DNA from: Hydrogenophaga sp.
GTDB lineage: Bacteria > Pseudomonadota > Gammaproteobacteria > Burkholderiales > Burkholderiaceae_C
Reading direction: 5' to 3'
Assembly (NCBI RefSeq): GCF_030651625.1
Contig: NZ_JAUSCF010000024.1
Location: 248,001 to 312,000 of the forward strand
DNA length: 64,000 bases
A program made the position numbers and the translations under genes. Positions 41,685 to 50,849 of the stretch are shown piece by piece. Under the pieces are notes generated by a model. That model saw only the letters and a program-made list of their open reading frames with translations, was not told the DNA's origin and made no database searches. Numbering within the stretch: the first letter of the stretch is position 1; every line of letters starts with the position of its first letter.

Positions 41685-44441
41685 ATGGCGCATTCTTCAC
41701 ACACATCACAGTCGAACCAGACCTCGTCATCCGGAACCTCTCCAGGGCAGGATGCCAAGGCATGGCACACGTTGACACCTGAGAAGGCTGTGCAGGCGTT
41801 GGAGGCTTCCCCTGATGGCCTGTCGACGGACGAAGCCCGACAGCGTCAACAGCAGTACGGAGCCAACCGGCTCGATGCCGTGGCGCCGCCGCAGCTGTGG
41901 CGTCGCGTGGCCGCGCAGTTTCACAACCTGCTGATCTACGTGCTCATGGCCGCTGCCGCCACGACCGCTCTGATCGGGCACGGTCTCGACGCCGCAGTGA
42001 TCATGGCCGTGGTGCTGCTCAATGTAGGCATTGGCGTATTGCAGGAGGGCAAAGCCGAGAAGGCGCTGCAGGCCATCCGCCATTTGCTGGCACCCCATGC
42101 CATGGTGTTGCGCGACGGACGCACCAACGAGATTGACGCCGCTGATCTGGTGCCCGGTGATGTGGTGCAGCTGGCATCAGGTGATAGCGTGCCAGCCGAC
42201 GTCCGCCTGCTGAGGGTGCACAACTTGCGGGTGGATGAATCCGCGCTCACTGGCGAATCCATGCCGGTGGACAAAGCGCTGGCCGAGGTGGAAACCGACG
42301 CCGCCCTGGGTGACCGCCTGTGCATGGCCTACGCCGGCACGCTGGTCACGCAGGGGCAGGCGCGCGCACTGGTGGTGGCCACGGGCGCGGCGACCGAGAT
42401 GGGTCGTATCGGGCATCTGCTCACCACCGTGGAGCAGACCACCACACCGCTGGTGCGCCAGATGACCCAGCTCGCTCGCTGGATCACGCTGGCCGTGATG
42501 GGCGCAGCGGCAGCCCTGTTTGCTTACGGCACTGCCGTGCGTGGCCTGCCGATGGCCGAGATGTTCATGACCGCCGTGGGGTTGGCCGTGGCCGCGATTC
42601 CCGAAGGCCTGCCCGCCATCATGTCCATCACACTGGCCATCGGTGTGCAACGCATGGCCTCACGGCACGCCGTGGTGCGACGCCTGCCGGCGGTGGAGAC
42701 CCTGGGTTCGGTCACGGTGATCTGTTCGGACAAGACCGGCACGCTCACCCGCAACGAAATGACGGTGCAGCAGGTGGTGCTGGCTGGCCAGACCATTGAG
42801 GTGGCAGGTGCGGGTTACGCGCCGGAAGGCGCACTGCAAAGGGGCGACCATCATCTGCAGTCTGCCGAGTTGTTCCGCGAAGCTCCCGCGCTGCTTGCAC
42901 TGGCCGAGGCCGCTGCACTGTGCAACGACGCCAGCCTGCACCGCGAGTCGCCCGACGGCGGCTGGCAGCTGGCAGGGGACCCGACCGAGGGGGCGCTGCT
43001 CACCCTGGCCATGAAGGCGGGTATCGACCCGCAGGAACTGGCACGCGACCGGCCTCGCGTGAACGTGATTCCCTTCGAATCCGAACATCGATACATGGCC
43101 ACGTTGCACCGCGATGCCGATGGCTGTGTCGCTCTGCTCAAAGGTGCACCTGAACGTGTGCTGGCCATGTGCGAGTCCCAGCTCACAGCCGATGGAGCAG
43201 TCGAACCCATGGACGCCGACGCCTGGGAGCAAGCGATCGATGCCCAGGCGCGTGCCGGTCGCCGTGTGCTGGCACTGGCTCGCAAGCCGGGGATGGACGA
43301 GACGAGCTTTGGTCCCGACGACGTGGCCCGGGGACTCACGCTGATGGGGCTGGTGGGCATCATCGATCCGCCACGCGACGAGGCGGTGCGCGCCGTGGCG
43401 CAGTGCCGCGCAGCAGGCATTCGCGTGAAGATGATCACCGGTGATCATGGTGTGACCGCCAGCGCCATCGCCGGGCAACTCGGCATGGGCGAGGGCCTGC
43501 GCGCCGTCACTGGCCCGGAGATCGGCGCCGCCAGCGACGCTGCCCTGCAGCAGCTGGTGCTGGAGGTGGACGTGTTTGCCCGCGCCAGCCCGGAACACAA
43601 GTTGCGCCTGGTGCGTGCCTTGCAAGCTCAGGGTGAGGTGGTGGCCATGACCGGCGACGGGGTGAATGACGCACCCGCGCTCAAGCAGGCCGACGTGGGT
43701 GTGGCCATGGGCCGCAAGGGCACCGAGGCCGCCAAACAGGCCGGTGCGGTCGTGCTGGCAGACGACAACTTTGCCTCCATTGCACACGCGGTGGAAGAGG
43801 GGCGCACCGTCTACGACAACCTGCGCAAGACCGTGACCTTCCTGCTGCCGATCAATGGAGGCGAGTCGCTGTCTTTGCTGGCCGCCGTTCTGTTCGGCCT
43901 GGCGCTGCCCATCCTGCCGGCTCAGATCCTGTGGGTCAACATGGTGAGCTCGGTCGCGCTGGCCATGGTGCTGGCGTTCGAGCCCACCGAACCCGACGTC
44001 ATGCGCAGGCCCCCACGCTCACCCACCGAACCCATGCTGTCGCCTTTTGTGATCTGGCGCGTGGGGCTGGTGTCGATATTGTTCCTGTTCGGCATCTTCG
44101 GTTCGTACCGCTGGGCGCTGGCTTCTGGCGCCGAGGTGGAGACGGCGCGCACCATGGCGGTCAATGCCCTGGTTTCCATGGAGGTGTTCTACCTGTTCAG
44201 CGTGCGCTTCCTGAAGTCGCCGTCGTTCACCTGGGTGGGCGTGCAGGGCACACCACGCGTGCTGGCTGCGGTGGCGGGTGTGGTGGTGTTGCAGGCGCTG
44301 TTCACCTATGCGCCTTTCATGCAGATCTTGTTCAACACCCGCGCGCTCAGCCTGCAGCAGTTGCTGGTGTGTGCGGGCATTGGGGTGGCGGTGCTGGTGG
44401 TGCTGGAGGTGGAGAAGGCTGTGCTTCGGCGAACTCACTGA
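41685..44441 (+). CDS. P-type cation-transporting ATPase (type II, Ca2+/Na+ pump-like)
   Basis: This 918 aa pump has the cation ATPase N-terminal domain (GLSTDEARQRQQQYGANRL), the actuator TGES in VDESALTGESMPVD, the ion-binding PEGLPAIMS in TM4, the phosphorylation site CSDKTGTLTRNE (Asp near residue 349), the nucleotide site KGAPERVL and the hinge TGDGVNDAPALKQADVGVAMG. About ten membrane segments are expected. The PEGLP core is shared by Ca2+, Mn2+ and Na+ pumps of the type II group. It follows the nucleoside hydrolase by 102 nt, probably as a separate unit. The ion is unknown. Confidence 0.92.
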   Translation: MAHSSHTSQSNQTSSSGTSPGQDAKAWHTLTPEKAVQALEASPDGLSTDEARQRQQQYGANRLDAVAPPQLWRRVAAQFHNLLIYVLMAAAATTALIGHGLDAAVIMAVVLLNVGIGVLQEGKAEKALQAIRHLLAPHAMVLRDGRTNEIDAADLVPGDVVQLASGDSVPADVRLLRVHNLRVDESALTGESMPVDKALAEVETDAALGDRLCMAYAGTLVTQGQARALVVATGAATEMGRIGHLLTTVEQTTTPLVRQMTQLARWITLAVMGAAAALFAYGTAVRGLPMAEMFMTAVGLAVAAIPEGLPAIMSITLAIGVQRMASRHAVVRRLPAVETLGSVTVICSDKTGTLTRNEMTVQQVVLAGQTIEVAGAGYAPEGALQRGDHHLQSAELFREAPALLALAEAAALCNDASLHRESPDGGWQLAGDPTEGALLTLAMKAGIDPQELARDRPRVNVIPFESEHRYMATLHRDADGCVALLKGAPERVLAMCESQLTADGAVEPMDADAWEQAIDAQARAGRRVLALARKPGMDETSFGPDDVARGLTLMGLVGIIDPPRDEAVRAVAQCRAAGIRVKMITGDHGVTASAIAGQLGMGEGLRAVTGPEIGAASDAALQQLVLEVDVFARASPEHKLRLVRALQAQGEVVAMTGDGVNDAPALKQADVGVAMGRKGTEAAKQAGAVVLADDNFASIAHAVEEGRTVYDNLRKTVTFLLPINGGESLSLLAAVLFGLALPILPAQILWVNMVSSVALAMVLAFEPTEPDVMRRPPRSPTEPMLSPFVIWRVGLVSILFLFGIFGSYRWALASGAEVETARTMAVNALVSMEVFYLFSVRFLKSPSFTWVGVQGTPRVLAAVAGVVVLQALFTYAPFMQILFNTRALSLQQLLVCAGIGVAVLVVLEVEKAVLRRTH

Positions 44442-44454
44442 GGGCTTCTTCTTG

Positions 44455-44479
44455 CTCCCTCCCCCGCTGGGGGAGGGAG
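44455..44479 (+). terminator. Strong hairpin after the P-type ATPase gene
   Basis: CTCCCTCCCCC (44455-44465) pairs perfectly with GGGGGAGGGAG (44469-44479) around a GCT loop, giving an 11-bp stem 13 nt after the stop. No T run follows on either side. It may protect the mRNA end or act as a rho-dependent or bidirectional stop. Confidence 0.5.
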
Positions 44480-44520
44480 GGCTGGGGTGGGGCCCTCTCC
44501 GCGCATTCGCCTTTTGTCTC

Positions 44521-44815
44521 CGGAAGCATGGTTTGGCCGGGTCTCGGCCCGGCGGCCGACCTACCTTTCTTTGCGTCGCCAAAGAAACGTAAGCCAAAGA
44601 AAGACGAGCCGGATGCGCTGTCCCTTCGCTTCGCTACGGGCACACTGCGTTGCTCGGTCCGGGCGGGGTGCGCGCAAACTCGCTTCGCTCAAACATGCGC
44701 GCCCCTTGTCCGCCCGGCCCTGTGCTACTCGCCAGCGCATGACGGCGCAAGTCGGGAGCGGGATCGGACTTCCCCTCAGGCGAGCATGCCTTCTCTCCTT
44801 GAAAGGGTAGCGTGA
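44521..44815. repeat. Repeat-like intergenic element with TTTCTTTG/CAAAGAAA hairpin
   Basis: The 388-base gap between the P-type ATPase and the flippase-like gene holds no credible gene. It contains TTTCTTTG (44566-44573) and CAAAGAAA (44580-44587) as a perfect hairpin, and GCCAAAGAAA is repeated at 44578 and 44593. This core is one I recognise as a widely dispersed Comamonadaceae intergenic element. The rest is GC-rich with multiple CTTCGCT motifs. Confidence 0.55.
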
Positions 44816-44829
44816 AGCGCCTCGCGGGG

Positions 44830-45774
44830 TCACCTTGTCTTCAGTGCCAACCCGCCCAGAGCGACCACGCCCACCGTCAGCCCCACGGCCAGCGGCAGCG
44901 TGCGACTCAGCAGTGCAGCAGTCAGCGCATCGGCCGTGCCCACGCCTTGCGTGTGCAGCAGCAGCACCATGGCGGCTTCGGTAGCACCCACGCCACCGGG
45001 GATGAACGAGGCCACGCCAGCCAGCAGGCCCAGCGCGAAAATGGCCACGGCGTCCGTGGCCGCAACGTCATGCCCCAGCGTCAATAGCACCGCGTGCATC
45101 GCCAAGCCTTGCGCGGTCCAGGCCATGGCGCTCAACGGCAGGGCCAAGCCCAGGCGTCGTCCAGACAGCAGGTGCGAGGTGGCGGCCAGGCCCTCGGCGG
45201 TGTGGCGACCCATTGCCCCCGCGCCCAATCGGCGCGCCAGCCACTCCAGCCCGTGCGCGCGGAACACCCAGACCACCGCCACGCAGCCTGCTACCGCCAG
45301 CCATGCGCCGGTGCGGTGATCTGGCAGCCAGCCAATGGCCAGCGTGGCCAACAGCCCCACGGTGAGCAGGTCCAGCAGGCGTTCTGACAAAAAGGCGGCC
45401 AAGCTGTGCACATAGCCCACCCCCAGTGGCTTCAGGTAGAGAGAGCGCACCGTTTCACCCGCCTTGCCTGGTGTCACCGCCATGGCAAATCCCGCCAGGT
45501 AAATGTGCAACTGGCGCCCCCAGGGCACACGATGCCCGAGCGCGCTCAGAAAGCTGTGCCATCGCATGAACCGGGCGGCGTAGCTCACCAGCGTGAGCCC
45601 GATCAACTGGGCCCACAGCAACTGGGGCAGCGTCTGAACCCGTTGAACAAGGTCGCCGAGCGCGACCGGCTTCGCCATCACCAGGTAGGCGATCAGGGCC
45701 AGCACCAGCAGCACTGAAAAGCCGCGCAGCCAGCCGGTGTTGGTGCGGGGCGCAGATGTTTGGGGAGGGTTCAT
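44830..45774 (-). CDS. Flippase-like integral membrane protein (UPF0104 / LPG synthase TM family)
   Basis: This 314 aa protein starts at ATG 45774. It has six to eight hydrophobic segments, with the family motif AVTPGKAGETVRSLYL near residue 100 and GGVGATEAAMVLLL near the C-terminus, as in lysylphosphatidylglycerol synthase TM regions and AglD-like proteins. The soluble aminoacyl-transfer domain of MprF is absent. It is the last gene of the ynjB-C-D-F-like operon, 11 nt after the phosphatidyltransferase gene, so a lipid role is plausible. Confidence 0.82.
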   Translation of the reverse strand: MNPPQTSAPRTNTGWLRGFSVLLVLALIAYLVMAKPVALGDLVQRVQTLPQLLWAQLIGLTLVSYAARFMRWHSFLSALGHRVPWGRQLHIYLAGFAMAVTPGKAGETVRSLYLKPLGVGYVHSLAAFLSERLLDLLTVGLLATLAIGWLPDHRTGAWLAVAGCVAVVWVFRAHGLEWLARRLGAGAMGRHTAEGLAATSHLLSGRRLGLALPLSAMAWTAQGLAMHAVLLTLGHDVAATDAVAIFALGLLAGVASFIPGGVGATEAAMVLLLHTQGVGTADALTAALLSRTLPLAVGLTVGVVALGGLALKTR

Positions 45775-45785
45775 GCGGGCGCGGT

Positions 45786-46391
45786 TCACTGGAAGCGCTG
45801 CCAGCCCCAGCCGATGCGCAGGGCGGTGGTGATCCCGCACAGCACTGCAAAGCCGTAGGCGATGGCCGAAAAGTGCTGGGGCCACGCACACATGGCAGCG
45901 AAGGCAAGCAGGGTCTCGGTGGCTTCGGTCAGGCCGCCCAGAAAGTAGATGCTCTTGTCAGGAAAGGCGACCGGGGTCAGCCGCCGCTTTTCCGCCACCG
46001 CAGCAAAGGCCAGAAAGCTGCTGCCGGTGCCGATGAAGGCCGCCAGCAGCACCGCCGCGGCGAGCGCGTTGGCGGCAGGGTCGGCCAACGCAAAGGCCAG
46101 TGGAATGGCGGCATAGAACAGGAAGTCCAGCGTGATGTCCAGAAAACCGCCCCGATCGGTGGGTGTGGTGGCTCGCGCCACCGCGCCGTCCAGTCCGTCG
46201 AATAGGCGCGACAGCAGCAGCAAGGCCAGGCCGGCCATGAACTGTTGCAGGGCAATGGCCAGTGCGGCGCCCATGCCGATGGCAAAACCAGCAAAGGTCA
46301 GCGCGTCCGCGCCCACGCCCCAGCCCAGCAGCACGCGTGCTGCGCGGGTGAGTGCGGGCTTGATGGCTTGCTGGATGGCGCGATCAAACAT
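45786..46391 (-). CDS. ynjF: CDP-alcohol phosphatidyltransferase, YnjF-like
   Basis: This 201 aa membrane enzyme has the CDP-alcohol phosphotransferase motif DG-x2-AR-x8-G-x3-D-x3-D in the stretch DGLDGAVARATTPTDRGGFL followed by DITLD (near residues 65-90). It should transfer a phosphatidyl or similar group from a CDP-activated lipid to an alcohol. Its ATGTTTGA start overlaps the end of the ABC ATPase gene by 8 nt. In E. coli the homologue ynjF also follows ynjBCD, which supports this name. The acceptor is unknown. Confidence 0.86.
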   Translation of the reverse strand: MFDRAIQQAIKPALTRAARVLLGWGVGADALTFAGFAIGMGAALAIALQQFMAGLALLLLSRLFDGLDGAVARATTPTDRGGFLDITLDFLFYAAIPLAFALADPAANALAAAVLLAAFIGTGSSFLAFAAVAEKRRLTPVAFPDKSIYFLGGLTEATETLLAFAAMCAWPQHFSAIAYGFAVLCGITTALRIGWGWQRFQ

Positions 46392-47046
46392 GGTCGGTGG
46401 TGTCGGGTGTCAAGTCGATCACCAGCGTGGGGTCGGCGATGTCGGCTGCATCGTGCGTGACCAGCACCACCGGAATGCCGCGCGAGCGCACGTGCTCGAA
46501 GACGAACTGGCGGAACTGGTCGCGCAGGGACGCGTCGAGTCGTCCGAATGGTTCGTCGAGCAGCAGCGCGTGTGGGCGGGCGAGCAGGGCGCGCATCAGC
46601 GCCACGCGCGCGCGCTGCCCGCCGGAGAGGGTGGCCGGATCGCGCTCGCCATATCCGGGCAGACCGGCTTCGTCCAGGGCCTGAGCCACCTGGGTCCGGC
46701 GCAGGTCGCGGTCACCTGGCGGCACCGCAAACAACAGGTTCTCCGACACATTCATGTGTGCGAACAGGAGGTCGTCTTGAAACAACAGGCCGACGCCGCG
46801 CCGTGCCGTGGGCAGGGTGTGCAAGTCCACGCCATCGAGTTGCACCGAGCCTCGAAAGGACAACGCCTGTGCGCCTTCGGCCACCGCCGACAATGTGCCG
46901 GCGATGGCGCCCAGTACCGAACTCTTGCCGCAGCCGCTGGGTCCCATCAGGGTCAGGATGCGGCCTGGCGGTACGTTGAAGTGCAGGTCGCGCAACAGGG
47001 TGCGTTGCTGGCTGCCAAGGTGGTCGATGCGAACGGACAGGGTCAT
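46384..47046 (-). CDS. ynjD: ABC transporter ATP-binding protein, YnjD-like
   Basis: This 220 aa ATPase starts at ATG 47046. It carries Walker A GPSGCGKSS, the Q loop LLFQDDLLF, signature LSGGQRARVALMRALL, Walker B ALLLDEPFG and the switch His (VTHD). The length is that of a single-domain importer ATPase without a regulatory tail. It lies between a double-domain permease gene and the phosphatidyltransferase gene, the same order as ynjC-ynjD-ynjF. Confidence 0.88.
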   Translation of the reverse strand: MTLSVRIDHLGSQQRTLLRDLHFNVPPGRILTLMGPSGCGKSSVLGAIAGTLSAVAEGAQALSFRGSVQLDGVDLHTLPTARRGVGLLFQDDLLFAHMNVSENLLFAVPPGDRDLRRTQVAQALDEAGLPGYGERDPATLSGGQRARVALMRALLARPHALLLDEPFGRLDASLRDQFRQFVFEHVRSRGIPVVLVTHDAADIADPTLVIDLTPDTTDHV

Positions 47047-47095
47047 TGAAGTGGACTGCGGTGCGAGCTTGTTTGGGAACTGTCCGGCGTTGCAC

Positions 47096-48751
47096 TCATG
47101 AACCCTGCACTTTAAATTGCCGGGGCCGACCCACCCATGCGGCCAGCGCAAATCCCAGCACGGGCAGCACAAACTGCAGCCAGGCGTAGGCGCTCGTGAG
47201 CGAGCGCTGTGCACCGGCGGCCAGCGTCACGGCCTCGGTGGTCACGGTGGTGAACCGACCCGCGCCGATGTACAGCGTGGGCAGGTACTGGGCCACGCTC
47301 ACCGCGAAACCCACCGCTGCGCTGGCAGCCAGCGCACGGCGCAGGAGCGGCCACTTGATGCGCCACAGCAGTGACCAGCGGCCGTGCCCCAGGCTGGCGC
47401 TGAGCTGTCCGTAGCGCGGGTCGAAACCCAGGTAGGCGGGCGACAAGGCCAGCGAGACATAGGGCAGCGCCATCAAGGAGTGCGCCACCAGCAGCCCGAT
47501 CCAATGCCCTTCGATTCGCCATTGCAGCGCCAGTGCATACAGCCCCACCACCCACAGCACGGTCGGCAGTACCAGTGGCAGATACAGCACGGGGCGAAGG
47601 GCATTGTCCCAGCGGCGCGGCGCCAGTTCGAGCCAGGCCACACTCCAGGCCAGCGCCAGCCCGGCAGACGCTGCGGCCAGTCCCAGGGTGTTGAACACGG
47701 TGCCACGGCTGGCCCACACGCTGATCCATGCCTGGTCAGTCAACCGTTCGGGCCAGAGGTAGGGGAATGGCCACACCCCGGCCACGCTACCCACCGCCAG
47801 CACCAGCAGGACGGCGCCGTACAGGCTGGTCAGTGCGATGAAAGACCACGTGAGAGAACCAGCGTGGCATTCTTCTGAACCCGTCAACGGGGCCTGGCCA
47901 CGGCGCCCCGAGGGGTACCGGCTCAGGGTAGACAAGGCCAGCTGTGCGCCTCGCCAGCCAGCGCCGAGCAGCAGGACCGCTATTGCCAGCACGCCACCGG
48001 CCGCCGCACCTTGGGCGTTGATTGCCAGATCTGCGTCACGCAACCATTGCCAGGCCAGCACCGCCAGCGTGGGTGGCGCCGCGGGGCCGATGACCAGGGC
48101 CATGTCCACCACCGTCAGCCCGTAGGCCAGCACCGCCATCAGCGGCCAGAACAGCCGGGGTGCGAGCTGGGGCCAGACCACGCGCCAGAACGCCCGCCGG
48201 GGCGCGTAGCCCAGTGTCTGCGCGATGGCGTGTTCGGCCTGCCAGCGCCGACGCACGTCGTCGCGCTGCAACTGGGTGGCGGCGGTCCACAGCAAAAAAG
48301 GGATCTCCTTGGCGACCAGGGCCACGATCAGGCCCAGGCCCCAGGGGTCCTGGGTGGTGGGCCACGGAGGCGGGAAGTTGAACCCGGTGAGCCAGGGCGA
48401 GAACAGGCGCAGCAGCCAGCCACTGGGGGCCACCAGAAACACCAGGCCGATGGCGAAGGCGGCGTGCGGCGTGGCCAGCATCACCGGCAGGCCGCGCAGC
48501 AGCCGGACCAGTGAACGCCGCACGAAACCTTGTGCCAGCAGCGCGGCGCTGCACCACCAGGCCAGCAAGGTCGATGCCAGGCCGGTCCATGCGCTCAGGC
48601 CCAGCGCGCGCCGCCATTGGGTGTCGTGCCACAGGGCACGCCAGGCGCTGGCATCAAGCAGGGCACCCATCGCCATCGCGGCCGTGGCCAGCACCGGCAG
48701 GGCGACCAGGGCCAGCAGGGCCAGAACGGCCACCCTGTGCAGAGCGGTCAT
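47096..48751 (-). CDS. ynjC: ABC transporter permease with two fused transmembrane domains, YnjC-like
   Basis: This 551 aa protein contains two BPD-type permease halves (about 12 helices). EAA-loop segments are seen at HAIAQTLGYAPRRAFWRVVWP in the first half and LSASLGHGRWSLLWRIKWP in the second. The fused architecture and the VVDMALVIGPAAPPTL segment match YnjC and the CysTWA/ThiP type of importers. It lies between the solute-binding protein gene (148 nt gap filled with a repeat) and the ATPase gene (49 nt). Confidence 0.88.
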   Translation of the reverse strand: MTALHRVAVLALLALVALPVLATAAMAMGALLDASAWRALWHDTQWRRALGLSAWTGLASTLLAWWCSAALLAQGFVRRSLVRLLRGLPVMLATPHAAFAIGLVFLVAPSGWLLRLFSPWLTGFNFPPPWPTTQDPWGLGLIVALVAKEIPFLLWTAATQLQRDDVRRRWQAEHAIAQTLGYAPRRAFWRVVWPQLAPRLFWPLMAVLAYGLTVVDMALVIGPAAPPTLAVLAWQWLRDADLAINAQGAAAGGVLAIAVLLLGAGWRGAQLALSTLSRYPSGRRGQAPLTGSEECHAGSLTWSFIALTSLYGAVLLVLAVGSVAGVWPFPYLWPERLTDQAWISVWASRGTVFNTLGLAAASAGLALAWSVAWLELAPRRWDNALRPVLYLPLVLPTVLWVVGLYALALQWRIEGHWIGLLVAHSLMALPYVSLALSPAYLGFDPRYGQLSASLGHGRWSLLWRIKWPLLRRALAASAAVGFAVSVAQYLPTLYIGAGRFTTVTTEAVTLAAGAQRSLTSAYAWLQFVLPVLGFALAAWVGRPRQFKVQGS

Positions 48752-48813
48752 GGGCAGAGCATGTCAGTATTTCTTTTTGCCGAAGCAGCACCTGACGCAC
48801 GAAGCGGTGCAGT

Positions 48814-48892
48814 CCAGGGCACCGCCGGGCCGGCTTTGCCGGACGGCCAGTGCCGCCCCCTTGAGGGGGTGACGCGAAGCGGCGCGGGGGTG
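48814..48892 (-). repeat. Dispersed intergenic repeat between the ynjB-like and ynjC-like genes
   Basis: In minus orientation this element begins CACCCCCGCGCCGCTTCGCG, 7 nt after the substrate-binding protein stop, contains CCCCCTCAAGGGGG and a GGCCGTCCGGC-AAA-GCCGGCC stem, and ends GGTGCCCTGG. Of the copies in the window it is closest to the full Comamonadaceae consensus as I remember it. Confidence 0.75.
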
Positions 48893-48899
48893 TTTCATT

Positions 48900-50123
48900 T
48901 CAGCCACCGTAGCGGCGCGTCCACTCCCGTTCCAGCGGATCGACCCAGGCCGCGTGAGGCTCGGGCAGCGTGGGCGCAGAGTTGCGCACCTGGCCTGGCA
49001 GTGGCTGGCTGGGAAAGCGCGCACGTTCGGCGGCGGGCAGGCGCGCCACATCGAGCACCGTCGGGTCGCCCCAGACCGCGATGTCGGCCTTGCGCGCCTG
49101 TGCCTGGGCAGACAGCAGGAAGTTCGCCACCACCTGGGCGCCTGCCGCAGCACGGGCGTTGTACGGGATGGCCACGAAGTGGGTGTTGCCGATGGTGCCC
49201 TTGGCGAACTGCCAGCTCATCACGGTTTCCGGCAGTCGCCGCGCGGCAATTTCGTTGGCAGCTTCGTTCGGGTTGAAGGTCAGACCCAGCAGGAGTTCGC
49301 CATCGGCCATCATCTGGCGGATGGCGGCAGGATTCTGCGGGAACTGTCTGCCCGTGCGCCACAGGTACGGATGCAGGTCGTCAAGGAACGCCCACAAAGG
49401 CGTTGTCACACGGGCGAAGTCCGCCTCCACGGGCGGTTGCCCCAAGACAGATGCATCACCCACGGTTTCGATCAGGGCCTGTTTGACGAAGGTGGTGCCA
49501 GTGAAGTCGGGCGGACGGGGGTAGCTGATGCGACCGGGCTGGCTGCGCGCCAGTGCCAGCAGTTCGGCCATGCTTTGTGGCGGATTCGGCAGCCGCCGGC
49601 TGTCGGCATACAGGGTGAACTGGGCCATGCCCCAGGGGGACTCCATGCCCTCCGTGGGCACCGAAAAGTCGTTGAGCGTGGTGGGCTTGCCGGTGGTGTC
49701 CACATGACGGAAGTTCGGCAGGCTTTCCGCAAAAGGGCCGAACAGCAAGCCATCGCGCTTCATGGCGGCGAAGTTCTCACCGTTGATCCAGACCAGATCC
49801 GCCGTGCCTTCGCCCGCGCTGCGCCCGGCGGCCTTTTCGGCGCGAACGCGTTTGACGACGTCAGCGGTGTCGGTGATCTTCACGTGTTCCAGCTTCACGC
49901 CATACGCAGCCTGCACCTGCGCGCCGACCCATTGCAGGTAGGCATTGGTGCGTTCGCTGCCAGCCCAGGCGTTGAAGTACACGGTCTGTCCGCGGGCGGT
50001 CTTCTCGACCTCGCTCCATGTGGTGCCGGACTGCGCCAGGGCAGGGTGCAGGCTGCTGCCGGCGGAGGCCCCGGCCAGCACCAGCCATTCGCGACGGGAG
50101 AGGGTGTGTTTCTCGAATTTCAA
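48900..50123 (-). CDS. ynjB: ABC transporter solute-binding protein, YnjB-like, with Tat-type signal
   Basis: This 407 aa protein starts at a TTG (50123) 8 nt after GGAG. The N-terminus SRREWLVLAGASAGSS resembles a twin-arginine signal, ending near ALA at residue 30. The mature protein has a type 2 periplasmic binding fold: VYFNAWAGSERTNAYLQWVG, KAAGRSAGEGTADLVWINGENF, SPWGMAQFTLYAD. This combination matches YnjB. It begins the operon ynjB-ynjC-ynjD-ynjF-flippase-like. The ligand is unknown in any organism as far as I know. Confidence 0.86.
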   Translation of the reverse strand: MKFEKHTLSRREWLVLAGASAGSSLHPALAQSGTTWSEVEKTARGQTVYFNAWAGSERTNAYLQWVGAQVQAAYGVKLEHVKITDTADVVKRVRAEKAAGRSAGEGTADLVWINGENFAAMKRDGLLFGPFAESLPNFRHVDTTGKPTTLNDFSVPTEGMESPWGMAQFTLYADSRRLPNPPQSMAELLALARSQPGRISYPRPPDFTGTTFVKQALIETVGDASVLGQPPVEADFARVTTPLWAFLDDLHPYLWRTGRQFPQNPAAIRQMMADGELLLGLTFNPNEAANEIAARRLPETVMSWQFAKGTIGNTHFVAIPYNARAAAGAQVVANFLLSAQAQARKADIAVWGDPTVLDVARLPAAERARFPSQPLPGQVRNSAPTLPEPHAAWVDPLEREWTRRYGG

Positions 50124-50273
50124 GTTGGGGACTCCAGCGTTCGGGGGAGCTTACCGGATCGACAGCGTCTGCTGGCTGTGCTGCCACAACAGAGATAGTC
50201 CCTGGGAAAGCACGCTCTACGATCGGTCGGTCGTTGCCGGGTTTCCTTACACTGGCAAGCCAGCGGGCCACAC

Positions 50274-50849
50274 ATGCCATCAATAATTTCCTCCGAATAC
50301 GAGCAGCAGTTGGTCGTCCTGCGCGACTACCTGATGCGTTTTGCACGTCTGCAGTTGCGCAACGAGGCGTGGGCGGAAGATGCTGTGTCCGAAACCCTGC
50401 TGGCCGCCCTTGCCAAGCCGCAAGCCTTTGAGGCCCGCTCACAGCTCAAGACCTGGCTGGTGGGCATCCTCAAGCACAAGATCATCGACATACTGCGCCA
50501 GCGGCAGCGCGAGGTGGTACTCGACGAAGGTTCCGACGACGACAGCTTCGATCCGTTGGAACACATGGCGTTCAAGACGGATGGGCATTTCGCCGAAAAA
50601 CCGACAGAGTGGGGCAACCCCGAGCGCGACATGCAGAGCCGGCAGTTTTTCGCAGTACTCGAGGCCTGTACCGAAAAGCTGCCACCGGCGCAAGGGCGCT
50701 TGTTCCTGATGCGCGAATGGCTGGAGCTCTCCAGCGAAGACATCTGTAAGGAACTCTCACTCACACCGACCAACCTCTATGTCCAGCTGCACCGCGCCCG
50801 ACTCCGCTTGCGCGAATGCCTTGAACTGAACTGGTTTGTCACACGATGA
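50274..50849 (+). CDS. ECF-type RNA polymerase sigma factor
   Basis: This 191 aa sigma factor has region 2 (RDYLMRFARLQLRNEAWAEDAVSETLLAAL, LKTWLVGILKHKIIDILRQRQRE) and region 4 (LPPAQGRLFLMREWLELSSEDICKEL, TNLYVQLHRARLRLRECLE). An acidic linker (EGSDDDSFDP) joins them. It overlaps the downstream zinc-finger gene by ATGA, the standard ECF/anti-sigma arrangement. The domain pattern resembles neisserial sigma E-type factors that respond to oxidative stress, but the signal here is inferred only. Confidence 0.92.
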   Translation: MPSIISSEYEQQLVVLRDYLMRFARLQLRNEAWAEDAVSETLLAALAKPQAFEARSQLKTWLVGILKHKIIDILRQRQREVVLDEGSDDDSFDPLEHMAFKTDGHFAEKPTEWGNPERDMQSRQFFAVLEACTEKLPPAQGRLFLMREWLELSSEDICKELSLTPTNLYVQLHRARLRLRECLELNWFVTR

